From NCBI GenBank assembly GCA_002104895.1, contig MCFG01000176.1:70001-122500 (forward strand): a DNA stretch of 52,500 nt. The letters run 5' to 3'. The notes beneath the pieces were generated by a model. It saw only the letters and a list, made by a program, of their open reading frames with translations. It searched no databases and was not told the DNA's origin. Of this stretch, positions 42,159 through 52,500 are shown piece by piece. Position numbers and translations under genes: made by a program. How positions within the stretch are numbered: position 1 is the stretch's first letter; the number at the start of each line of letters is the position of its first letter. The stretch comes from Anaeromyces robustus. Taxonomy: Eukaryota; Neocallimastigomycota; Neocallimastigomycetes; Neocallimastigales; Neocallimastigaceae.

Positions 42159-43027
42159 TCATTCAATAGAGCCGCAGATCGTAACAAGAATTGGGGATTT
42201 TGAATAAGTACCAGATTCAGTCTGACACTTAAACAAACATTCCCATTCCATTTTGTATGGACTATTGTTAATTCTATCTTTTTTTTTTTTTTATGGCACA
42301 CAATTTGTACGTCACTTTTATTGAATCTAAATATTAAAATACATGAATCATAAAAAAACACGTAATGAAAAAAATGATACTAAAAAAAATAAAAAAAACC
42401 CAGTAATATATTATTGATAAGAATAAATAATACTGGAGGGAAAAAAAAATAGTATAATAATATTTAAAAACAATAAATCCATACAAGCCCTTAATTCTAA
42501 ATATAGAATTAAAGTAAAATTGATCTATCCTATTCCACTAGGGTCGGAAATAGGATCGGCATTTGCCCTACTAGGCTGTCCTACTGTGTTATCAGCATTG
42601 ACGTAAAAATATGATATTTTGGAATTGAGAGGTTTCGAACTCGAGAGGTTCTAACCATAGTGTTAATTCTATCACTAAAACCATAATCCCTTCCACCAAT
42701 TAAAAAAATATAAATACTATACCTATTAACTATTTTTTTATTACCTAATATATCTATATTACTAATACTATTAATCCTCATATTATTACTACTTTTATAA
42801 CCCTTAACAATACTATTAATTCTATTATCTACATTAGGGTTATTACTGGTCCTAACTAAACTATTAAAAAGACTATCTAAAAAATAAAAAAAATTTCTAT
42901 CTAGATCAGAGAAGTGATCAATACGAAGATTTTTAAATAAGAAACAATTTATAAACCAATGATCACCATAAACAACAAAAAATACATTTCCAATACCAAC
43001 AACGAGAAAAAATAATTTTTTAATCAT
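42159..43027 (-). pseudogene. Small predicted secreted-protein ORF interrupted by the retroposon
   Basis: The minus-strand ORF starts at ATG 43027 with a clear signal-peptide-like N-terminus (MIKKLFFLVVGIG, cleavage near VVYG/DH). It runs with normal A/T-ending codons to the target duplication at 42661. The frame resumes after the second duplication copy at 42265 and stops at 42159, so the uninterrupted gene would have coded 157 residues. The retroposon insert replaces the C-terminal part by a foreign 27-residue end (stop at 42581). The mature part is rich in Asn, Ser and Arg. I do not recognise a family. The interrupted half after the insert has more G and C than the first half, so it might belong to an older element instead of a host gene. 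An intron cannot be excluded. Confidence 0.5.
42279..42660 (-). mobile_element. Short poly(A) retroposon, copy 1, with target-site duplication
   Basis: On the minus strand the insert starts at about 42660 with a 57-bp head, then the shared body (ACGTCAATGCTGATAACAC onwards), the conserved hairpin, AATAAA, GTGTGCCAT and a short A tail (to 42279). It is flanked by the 13-bp direct repeat TGTTAATTCTATC (42266-42278 and 42661-42673; 16 bp with one mismatch), as expected for target-primed reverse transcription. The head contains AGTTCGAAACC, 10 of 11 matches to the RNA polymerase III B box (GGTTCGAANCC). A good A box at normal distance is missing. It may be a tRNA-related SINE or a truncated LINE copy with a chimeric 5' end. 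Confidence 0.75.
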
Positions 43028-43782
43028 TTCAATTTTAAAATGTACCAAAATAAAAAAATTTTTTTAACCAAAAATTAATTTAAATACAGAATTTTCTTTT
43101 TTTTTTTTCTCCTCTTTTACTTGACAATTTCTATTAAAATTAAACTATAAATAAAATATAAAGAAAAATAAAAATGTAAAAACAAAACTAAAAAAAAATA
43201 TAATAATTATTGTTAAATTCTTTTATTATTATTAATATTATACTTTAATTTTATTATTATTATATTATTGAATTTTTTTTTTCTTTTCTTTTAATTAATA
43301 TTTTCTGTCTTTTTTAATTGTAGATGTAAAGTATTGGTGTTTATATTGTTGCTTATTTTTTTTTTGTTATTTACATATATATATTTACTGACTTTTTCTT
43401 CCATTTTTTTTTTTTTTTCATTTAATATTAATAATAGATTAAAATTTAACAAATTATTGCAAAATCTTCTTCCATCTTTATTTCCTTCAAATATACATAT
43501 ATACTTCCCCAAAATTATATATATTATTAAAAAAAAAGAATTATAATAATAATAAAATTAAAATTAAATATAATAATAAAAAAAATTAAAATACTAAGAT
43601 TATACATTAATAATAAATAGATATATAATAAATTAAAAATTATAAATAATATAAAAAAAATTTATAATAGCCACACTATATTATTTTTTTTTATATACAT
43701 AAATATATTTTTTTGCTAATTTTTATGTTTTTTATTAAACATGATATAACCGTAATGATATTACATATAACCCTTATTTAAT
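43028..43782. other. Intergenic region next to rps3a 3' end
   Basis: AT-rich DNA. The open frame at 43291-43512 (minus) has no ATG at its start and the one at 43334-43546 (plus) is largely Phe/Ile/Leu. Neither is supported as a gene. The last 230 bp form the 3' flank of rps3a. Confidence 0.55.
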
Positions 43783-45161
43783 TTAAATATCAGTCTTGAT
43801 AGCTGGTTCCTTGAAGGCACGATCGACCTTAGAACCCATGTCATCACTACCACCGTGGAGTTCCATAAGCTTACCAACATCGTATTTTGGGTGCTTAAGA
43901 ATCTTAACCTTACGGAGTAAGACGTTGTTTAATGGGTAGATGTTGTGGGTAGCTCTTTCAATTCTCTTACCGATGATTTCTAAGTTGAACTTGTTAACGA
44001 ATTCCTTCATATCACAAGTAGTAGCTTCAGCGGTGACGATTTCAAAAATCTTCTTTCTGATTTGCTTGATTTGAGCAGTTTGGGCGTAAGTGGTTTTTCT
44101 GAGTTGGTTCTTTCTTCTTTGAGTGAAACCAATGATGAAGCAACGAAGAAGGTAACCATCGGTGGTCTTAACATCGATGTAAGCTTCAACAAGAGATTGC
44201 CACTTCTTGACAAGAGATCTAAGCTTATCAGAGGTAATACCTAAACCGTGGAAGTTGGTGAGACAGTTCTTACCTTGGATTTCATCAACTCTAAGCTTAA
44301 TCTTACGGAAAGCATCTTCTTGGTTTTCATTAAGATCAGCTAAAGAAACTTCAACAACACTACCCTTAAGATAGTCGGAAGAGTTTTCTTTTTAATAAAT
44401 ATTATATAAATATCATTATTAATCCTATTATTCAAAATTTTCATACAACTATATTTTAATATGTTTAATTAAAATATCATTTTTTATACTTACTTAAACC
44501 TTGAGTACGGTTAACAAGAGTTTTACCAATATCTCTTTTATTGAAAATAGCTGGGGCTTTGAGATCATACCAATCCTTTCTGGTGAATGGGTCGATACTA
44601 TTTTTATAATATATAATTTATAAATTATTAAACGTCAGCTTTATATATATTAACATATTTCAAATTTTACTTTTATATAATAATTTTAACATTTTTCATT
44701 CTCATTAACGTATTTTTTTTTTCATTTTCCCACTTCATTGTATTATCATAATATATATAATAATAAACTTTTATATTGCATTATAAAACTATAATTATTC
44801 CCGTTTAAACATATTTAAAACATCTGAAATAACAATACATAAAGTATAATTCCTTTTTTTATAATATTCAATTGATTTGTCGTATAACTATTATTTTAAT
44901 ATTCTTTTTGAATACGTTAATTTGAAATATCATCCATCTATCCTTTAATTTTTATGTGATATAAATTATACATACATCTTCTTCTTAAGACCCTTCTTTC
45001 CCTTGGAGAGACGCCTAAATTAATAAAATAAATAACAAATATAAAAACATCCATCGTTAATCATAACATCCATCAATGTTATAATAATAATTTATATTAT
45101 TTTAACATTTCATTATTCATTCATCATTCATTAACACATACTTATTTTTTCCTACGGCCAT
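43783..45161 (-). CDS. rps3a: Small-subunit ribosomal protein S3a (eS1)
   Basis: Four exons on the minus strand: 45161-45142, 45014-44976, 44597-44494 and 44387-43783. They join to 255 residues. The N-terminus [19 protein letters not shown] and the following [17 protein letters not shown] are hallmarks of eS1. The protein binds 18S rRNA at the platform of the 40S subunit and contacts initiation factors. The long last exon carries the core ([30 protein letters not shown]) and the C-terminus ending PAIKTDI. Splice sites are GTATGT, GTATGT and GTAAGT donors with TAG or AAG acceptors. The three introns cluster in the first third, as often seen in ribosomal protein genes. Codon use is strongly optimised (AAG, GGT, TTC). 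It is divergent from the coiled-coil gene with a 329-bp shared upstream region. Confidence 0.97.
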
Positions 45162-45490
45162 CTTAAAATATAATTAGCTTTTTACTGAGCTATAAAAGGA
45201 GAGAAATAAAACGATTCCACTATTCAAAATTCTTTTGTTCAATCATTTTGTAATTTATTGATTGGATAATAACTAAACCAATAAAATTCAATTAAAAATA
45301 TATTAAAATTGTAACTATTCTTAATGTATTATGTATACATAATGTAGAAAAATTACATTATGTAGGTGGTTAATGTAATTAAATGTTAAAATTAAAGATA
45401 TTAAATTTAATTATATTTTACTTAAAAAAATAGATATTACTATTGGATATTACTATCATACACTTTTATTAAATATATTAACAAAAAATA
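45162..45490. promoter_or_regulatory. Shared divergent promoter of rps3a and the coiled-coil gene
   Basis: This 329-bp region holds a 16-bp perfect palindrome ATTATGTATACATAAT (45328-45343). Two related words follow: ACATAATGTAG (45337-45347, overlapping it) and ACATTATGTAG (45355-45365). Close to the rps3a start, TTTTATAG on the minus strand (about 45192-45199) could serve as a TATA-like element. Binding factors are unknown. Confidence 0.4.
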
Positions 45491-48116
45491 ATGAGTGATG
45501 AAATTAAAACTGAACCTACTTTAATAAGTATATATTATAAAATAAATTATAAACAAAATTAGAAACACAATTTTAAAAATAAAGAGTATTAATAATTAAA
45601 TTTAATAATGTTATATATAATATATTAATTTATCTTATGTTTTTGGTAATATTATAGAATTATTTAATGTTGCATGTCAAGAAACTAAGTCAGAATTTAA
45701 GAAATTAATTTTTTTTGAACAAATACAAAGATATCAATGGGAAAAGAAATATAATGAAGATGAAATAAGGTTAAAAGAGAAAGGTATTTATTATCATAAA
45801 TTTTCATTATATTACATTTTTATTGCTTTTGAAATGTGAAAAAAAATAAATTATAATATAAATAAATTATTACTTAAAATATCAATAACAACAATAATGT
45901 AATATAATAAATAATAATGTAATAATTAGTAATACATGAATATTTAACATATAAATACTTATAAAATAAAAAATTATAAATATTTTTTTTTTGATAATAT
46001 TCTAGAAAAATTTCTTTCGCAGTATTTTACAAATATAAAAAATGAATTTGAAGAGAACAAGACAAGTAAAACTGAAGCAATAAATGAATTAAAATCATAC
46101 ATAAAATCTGAAATTAATAAAGAATTAAATAATCGCAATTATACCCCAAATGATTCTAATTCAAATAATAAAACATCCAATATTGTAAAAGTTGAAAACA
46201 ATTCACATTCTAGTAATTCTGATACAAATTATTCGAAAGTATTAGATGAAATGAAAGAAATAAAAAAAAATCAACAAGAATTAATTAACAAAGTATATAC
46301 ATTGTACAATATAAATGATGAAATTTATTCAGATTTCGAAAAAATAAAAAAAGTTTTGTCAATGTTTAGTCAAAAATTTCGTACTTTTGAAGATAAAATT
46401 CAGAATATTAAAAGTGGAAATTTACAGATTTCAGATGGTCATTCTGAGAAAAATCAATTACAAACAAATATTGAAACAGATAATCTTGATAATTTAAAAA
46501 GTGTCATTCGAAATGTAGATAATAAACTTCAAGAATTTGAACAAGCTAATTTTAATAAATTTGAGGCAATTAAAGTTGAATTCAAAACAAGAGATAAGCA
46601 ATTGGAAGATAAAATATATGAAAAAATTAGATCTAAACAAAAAAAAGAAATTAAAGAAGGTTTTGACAATCAAGAGAAAAGAATTAAAGAAGGTTTTGAC
46701 AATCAAGATAAAAAAATTAAAGATGGATTTGACAACCAAGATAAAAAAATTAAAGAAAGATTGAATAATCAAATGACTAATTATAATAAAAAAATAAACG
46801 AATTAACGGATGAGATAACAAAGGTAAAAAATATTAGAAATCTTAGTGAAGAAATTAAAAAATTATCAGAAGTGGTAAAAGAAAATAAATTAAAAGAGGA
46901 TGAGCGAATCAATAATGTTACAAATCTTTTAAATGAAAAAATTAATAAAGTAGATACTGATTCTGAATTTTTAGATAAAGAAGTTAAAGAGATTAAAAAA
47001 ACTAATCAACAATTTGAAATGAATATTAAAGATTTTCAAGAAAAGTTTAATGAATTTGAATCCAATTTTAAAGATGTAAGTACAGTGACTATCGCTGTAG
47101 ATGAGGCTTGTAAAAATTTATTGAAACAAATGGAAAGTACAGATATGAATCTCTCGATTATTGAAGCTGATATTGCTTCTTTGAATAATGAAAAAAAGAA
47201 TTATAACTTAGAACAAATGAATAGAGAAATTAAAATCCTAAATGTAGAGACTAAAGATATAAATAAAAAATTATTACCTTCTATAAAAAAAGATTATGAA
47301 AAAAAATTAGCAGATTTTGATACAAAATTTTTAGCAAAAATTGGTGATGTTTATAAATCTATTAATGGATGTAGTCAAAGAGTGAATACTTTAAGTGGAA
47401 AATTTGATGATAAAGTGAGGGATTTCAAAGATATTGAAAAAAATATGGAAGATAAAATAAGAAGATTTCATAATTTTTATAGATTTCCTAAAAGACAGAA
47501 AGATGATAGTTATGATGATTCTGATGTTGTTCAAGATGATATTAATTTACTTAGTGAAGATTTAAAAAATTTCAAATCTTCACAACAAAAATTTTGGACT
47601 GATATGAATAATAAAATTCAAGTGTTTGTAAGACAAGTTAATGATAAACATAAGATTTTTTCTGATGATATAGATGAAATAAAGAAGAATAAAACTGAAT
47701 TTTCTTCGTGTAAGTATTATTTAATAATTTATTAATAAATACTTAAATATATATATATATAAAATAACTAAAAAATATGATATAAAATAATAATTACTTA
47801 TAATTTTATAATATTAAAAATTTTTAAAGCTCAGGAAGACTCACAATCACTTAAAGGTCAAATTCATGGTATTGAAAATGAAATTCATAAGTTAAAAGAA
47901 TTGGTTGTAACATCGATTACAGTACCATTTAAAGCGAATGACACAAATTATATGACTTTACAGAATTATTTATTGGAAATTTTACAAAAGAATTGGATAA
48001 ATTTTGAGAAAGTTTGGAAACAAGAATTTTATAAATGTGTAGAAGAAATTAATAAAGTATTAAATAATAATAAATTAATGACTTTATCACCTATTGTAAT
48101 TAATATACCAGATTAA
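45491..48116 (+). CDS. Long coiled-coil protein of unknown function
   Basis: Four exons, 45491-45527, 45658-45783, 46006-47709 and 47830-48116, join to 717 residues. Donors are GTATAT, GTATTT and GTAAGT; acceptors are TAG, TAG and AAG. After a short acidic start (MSDEIKTEPT) almost the whole protein is charged and helical, with heptad-like spacing of Leu and Ile. An unstructured Ser/Asn-rich patch lies near residues 95-125. Residues about 271-314 are four tandem 11-residue units (KEGFDNQDKKI type), typical of right-handed hendecad coiled coils. The C-terminal 95 residues (SQEDSQSLKGQIHGIENEIHKL onward) are less repetitive and may be a small globular end. No motor, signal peptide or membrane segment is seen. 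A structural or scaffold role is likely by analogy, but no family was recognised. Confidence 0.85.
46653..46784 (+). repeat. Coding 33-bp tandem repeat (11-residue units)
   Basis: Four units of 33 bp encode KEGFDNQEKRI, KEGFDNQDKKI, KDGFDNQDKKI and KERLNNQMTNY. The first three are highly alike at DNA level, so expansion is recent. The fourth is diverged. Confidence 0.9.
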
Positions 48117-48885
48117 AACATAATTAAAAATAATTAATCATTTTATGTGCCTATATATATATATAAATGATTATTAATGGTATATTTATATGACACTAGG
48201 TAATAATAAGTTAATTTTAATTTTTTATTTTACTTTTAAATAAAATATAATTTATATTATTTTATTTAAATGTAAAAATATAATGTATTTATTTTTATCC
48301 TTTCTTTCTATTATAAAAAAAAGAAAGAAAAGAAAGGAAAATATATATCATTTAATAATAATAATTTTTTTTTCCATATAAATTATATTTAAATATTAAA
48401 ATATTAGCATCATAATTATTTATAAGTATTTTAAATCATTTTGATTTTCCCCCCCTCTCCTTTTCTATTAGTAAAAATATATGTATATATTGTATATATA
48501 AAATGTTAATTTAATATTAATTTAATACAATATTTAACAATTAATCATAAAAGTCTTTTTAGTTTTATTTTTTTTTTTATATTTTTATTAAAATTATTTT
48601 TATTTAATTTTTAAATAGTTTAATGTTTTTTTTTTTTTTTTTTTTCTTTTTGATATTTTAAATAAATATGTTTTAATAATTTAGTTTAGTTTTTTATTTT
48701 TATTTTTATTTTTATTACTACAGCTATATATATATATAATTTATAATTTATTATTTATTATGTACTTTCGTCTTTTTTTTTTTTTTTTTTTTTAATTTTT
48801 ATTTATTGACTTTTTATTTATATTATATTTTATTTTATTTTATTATTCTTTTAATTTATTATTATTAATATATATAATATATATT
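48117..48885. other. Intergenic region between convergent genes
   Basis: AT-rich 3' flanks. CCTTTCTTTC (about 48299-48308) faces AAAGAAAG/GAAAGG words near 48320-48338 and could form a hairpin. A run of seven C at 48449-48455 is rare in this DNA. No gene is seen. Confidence 0.6.
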
Positions 48886-51800
48886 TTAATATAATGAATA
48901 ACCAAAGACAATTTTTCCTAAAGCAATAATTAACTCTTCATATGTATAAGGTTTATTTTCAGAAAACATATTTTTAGAAATTAATATATCTGAAAATTGT
49001 TTTTTAATGTCCTATTTTATATATATTTAAAAAAAATGGTTAATAAATATTTATTAATAATATTATTATAATATTATTACAATTTTTATTTATTTATAAT
49101 TAAAATTATATATACCTGGCATTCATATAATTTTATTCTTGTTATTGTTCCAGATTGATTATCAGGATTATTTATATCAGATTTTTGTTTTACAGAACTG
49201 TCACTTATATTAATAATTTGATGATCAAATATTAATTCACCATTATAATCATCACCACTTATTAGTATTGCTTTATTATTCATATCTGATGTATTTGAAG
49301 TTGCAAATATATTTGATCCTTTATTAATTAAGAAACTTTTTTCTTCTGGTTTAGAATCTTTTTCTAATTGCTCATTAATAAAAGATAAATCCATACTACT
49401 ATTAAAAAGCAATGATGGATCATCTAATATCATATTATTATTATCTTTATCACTATTTTTATTTTTCTCAATTTCAGTTTCAGTATCAGTATCAATTTCA
49501 ATTTCATCTTCATTCTCATCATCATTTTTATTTTCATTATCATTATCATTATCATTAATATCTTCATTTTCATTAATATTTTCATTTTCATTTCCTTCAT
49601 CAGATTTTGATTTTTGTTTATTATTATTATTATTTTTATCCTTTTTATTTGTATATATGGTGATAGTATCTTGATCAGATTCAAAAATACTTGTTTCAGT
49701 ATCTATTGCTACTGCTGGTACTAAGATATTTTCATTATTTTTATTTTCTTTTGATTTTTTATTAATATTATTATTTGGATTAGTATAAGTTTCTGAGGTT
49801 TCTTCAATGATAAATAAATAGCCTGGTGGGTATATCTTTTCAGAAGTCATTAATTTTTTACATTTTCCATAAATTTCAGTAAACCATTTATCATCATTTT
49901 GCTTTTTTTGTTCAGAACGCTTACCTAAAGTATTAAATGATCGGGTTAAAACTTCATCTATCCATTCTAAATTATCTTCTTCTTCTTCTTCTACTTCATT
50001 TTGTTTATTCATAGCTTTGGAAAGAATACCACCAATAAATGTTTTATGTTTTGTTTGCTTTTTCGGAGGTATTTCATTATTTAAATATGAGAAAATCATT
50101 TTACAACATTGTTTTTGATCATTCATAAATCCATGAGATAAATATGGTATAATATCATTATGATTAATAATATTGGTAATTAATGGTTTACAATGAAGAG
50201 ATAATTCATATGACATACATGAAGGTGCACCATATACATAAGCATGTATTGGTCTATTAGATGGTATATCTGATGTATCGTTAGTAACATATGGTTTTTT
50301 AGGATCTGACCAAAGAAGTGCTAATAGTGCAGCTACAGCACCTCCATAGCTATGTCCACAAATAATTAATCTATAAGTTGAATGAACTTCTAAAGCTTTA
50401 GATATAACAGCTAATGGTATAGATGATAATGATTTTGCAAAGTTTTTTGCTGATTCATATATATTTTTATGTACATAATATGTTTTTCCATTCAATTCTA
50501 TATTATCATAACCACAATTAAGATTTGTTAATAAATCAGATATCCCAATAGTACCACAAATTGTTAAAACAACTTTTAATTAATTAATTATTTGTTTATT
50601 TTTTATTTATATATTTATTTATGTATTTATAAAAATTAATTTTTAAAAATAAATAATTAGTATATATATATCAAATTAATAAGTAATACATTTAAATTAT
50701 ATAAGAGAAAATGTACCTGAATTTGTTAAATGATCCACTGCTATAACATAATCAAGTTTTGGTGCATCTGAAGATGGTCCATCTTTTGTACTTGAATAAT
50801 GATATGATGAAGATAAAATACATTTTAATGGAATTTTAGTATGTAAAGAAAAAGAATAATCATTTGGATGTAATCTTCGAATCAATCTTTCTTCTTCATT
50901 CTTTGTACATGAATTATATATAATTTTAGTATTATATTTTCCATAAGCACCACATGCAAATTTGACAAAACTTCGTATATAAACAAAAGAAAAAAAAAAT
51001 ATAAATATTAATTTATTATAAAGATAAAGATAAATATTTTGATAAATATAAGTACAAATACTTACTAAACAAGATCTTTTAATCTATCTTTTTGACCTTC
51101 TTTAGAGTTCATATTTTTTATAATTTCATCGGATTGAGATTTGCAAAGCTGGTATATATATGAACTTCTATTATATTCGAAACTATTAAACATTTCTTTA
51201 ACTGATTCATTTTCATATAAACTTTGTTCCAAAATTTCTTCTAAATCATCAACATATTGTTTATTATCTTTTATGTTTAAAACACATGATTTATCCTTGG
51301 AAAGACTATCCTTTACTTTTTGAATAACTTCATTATCTGTATTATTTTTATCATCATCATTATTATTATGATGATTATGATGATTTTTTGTTTTATTTTT
51401 ATCTAAAGAAAGAAGATAATCAGGGAATAAATAATTTTTCATAAAACTAATTTTTACAGGTTTTAATTCTTCTTTTTCCTTTTCACTATTATTTAATGTT
51501 TTATCTTTATCATTAATATTTTCATTTTCAATATCCTCATTCTTTTCCTTTTCGCTATCACTTATATTTTTATTTTCAGAAGCTTTATATTCTGGAATAA
51601 CTTCATCTTCAAGATATTGCATTAATGCTTCATTTTCTTCTTCTTGAATTAATGTGTCTATATATCCTTTTTCAATTTCAATTAAACCATCATACAAAAT
51701 TTGATTCTTTCTTTTTTCTTCAATCATTTTTTTCATAACTATTAAAATACTAACATAAATTGTTGTTGCTTTCATATATTTTAATAATCCTGAGAATTTT

Positions 51801-52299
51801 GAAATTACATTATTTTGCTTTTCAAAAAATTCTGATATATCTTCATAAAATAGCGAAATAAAAGTTGTAATATCGTGTGAAACATCTGTATCACCGAAAA
51901 CTTTATCTATAAAAACGAAAAACTGTTCTATCCACTAAAAATTATTTGTAATTATTAATAATTTTAAATATAGAAATTATATATATTATATATATATATA
52001 TCCAATAAAACAATTATTAACATTTAAAATATTATATAAGTTACAAAAATAGGAAAATAATAATAATAATAATAAAAAATAAAATAAAATAATAATAATA
52101 ATATAATAATATAATAATTATTATATATAAAAAAAAAAATTATAAAATACAAACCGATAGAGAAAATAATAAAGATTTTTCTGTTAAATGAAAAGTGGCA
52201 TAAGTTATCATTTCTGCGCATGAAAAAATATAATTTACAGATTTTATACCAAGATTTGTATAATTACTAACAGAATTATAAAATTTTTCATTCTCTTTA
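48886..52299 (-). CDS. Class 3 lipase, diacylglycerol-lipase-like (5' end outside window)
   Basis: Five visible exons on the minus strand: 52299-52155, 51934-51066, 50970-50717, 50572-49116 and 49011-48886. They give about 949 codons, and the first exon begins with an acceptor, so an upstream exon is missing. The N-terminal helical part (EKSLLFSLSWIEQFFVFIDKVFG) resembles the segment before the catalytic domain in this family. A long acidic Asn/Lys insert follows. The alpha/beta-hydrolase core starts at about LDYVIAVDHLTNS and VVLTICGTIGISDLLTNL. The nucleophile elbow is GHSYGG (Ser codon 50349-50351) and the acid is in NHNDIIPYLS (Asp codon 50154-50156). YPPGYLFII follows. A very long Asn/Asp/Glu-rich insert precedes the C-terminal DIKKQFSDILISKNMF. 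These enzymes hydrolyse sn-1 acyl esters of diacylglycerol at membranes. The usual C-terminal His appears changed (see findings). Confidence 0.85.
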
Positions 52300-52451
52300 C
52301 TATTATAGTTATAATTATAATTATATAATAATAATAATTAAAAATTTAATATTTATATTATATAAATTTAAAACATAAAATGATATATATAATAAATATA
52401 CATAAAATTTCAACAATTTTAATAAAAAAAATATATATATGTTATAATATA

Positions 52452-52482
<31 letters not shown>

Positions 52483-52500
52483 CCTCTCATTACATATATA
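52300..52500. other. Probable intron or 5' flank of the lipase gene
   Basis: A/T-only sequence ending (minus strand) in ACTATAATAG directly before the first visible lipase exon, which fits a splice acceptor. No coding sense is visible up to the window edge. Confidence 0.5.

Noticed and set aside
42601-42680. Possible complete tRNA gene around the B-box-like motif
   Set aside because: The T-arm stem is mismatched, no A box or anticodon arm can be placed at proper spacing, and the sequence starts at a target-duplication boundary.
43291-43512. ORF read as MGKYICIFEG on the minus strand
   Set aside because: The first codon is TTG, not ATG, and no splice partner could be linked convincingly to the ORF downstream at 43027.
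44598-44975. snoRNA in the rps3a intron
   Set aside because: A CTGA word and a near GATGAT word exist on the gene strand but are about 300 nt apart with no terminal stem, so no box C/D RNA is supported.

Overview
The window looks like nuclear DNA of a social amoeba close to Dictyostelium discoideum. It is extremely A+T-rich, full of homopolymers and AAT/AAAT microsatellites. Genes have short AT-rich introns with GTA(A/T)GT-like donors and TAG acceptors, and codons almost always end in A or T. Recognisable products are dictyostelid in type: phosphoglucomutase A, ribosomal protein S3a (eS1) and an ankyrin-repeat family protein. The species cannot be fixed from sequence alone.

Layout. (1) 1924-3820 (+): a secreted, probably GPI-anchored polysaccharide deacetylase. 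(2) 3821-11126: 7.3 kb of low-complexity DNA with a decayed non-LTR reverse transcriptase at about 5168-5640. (3) 11127-12141 (-): a LURP1/tubby-C-like protein. (4) 12142-23220: 11 kb with no convincing gene but several tandem repeats, inverted repeats and hairpins. (5) 23221-28240: a head-to-tail array of three ankyrin-family genes; only the middle one (24793-26847) is intact. The left copy has lost its 5' part and the right copy its 3' part. (6) 28241-33193: 5 kb dominated by (AAAT)n arrays. (7) 33194-35560 (+): pgmA. (8) 37235-40982 (-): a seven-exon C2H2 zinc-finger protein whose second intron carries a (TTA)n tract of roughly 87 triplets. (9) 41448-43027: a cluster of same-strand poly(A)-tailed retroposon copies. 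One has a 13-bp target-site duplication and splits a small predicted secreted-protein ORF. (10) 43783-45161 (-): rps3a. (11) 45491-48116 (+): a coiled-coil protein, divergent from rps3a. (12) 48886-52299 (-): a class 3 (diacylglycerol-lipase-like) lipase whose 5' end lies outside the window.

The genes do not form a pathway. They are ordinary scattered eukaryotic genes, each with its own promoter. The most unusual material is the retroposon cluster at 41.4-43.0 kb, followed by the tandem ankyrin array with two decayed members and the reverse-transcriptase relic. Exon structures were built by hand from reading-frame continuity and splice consensus. In every multi-exon gene with both ends in the window the joined length is a multiple of three.
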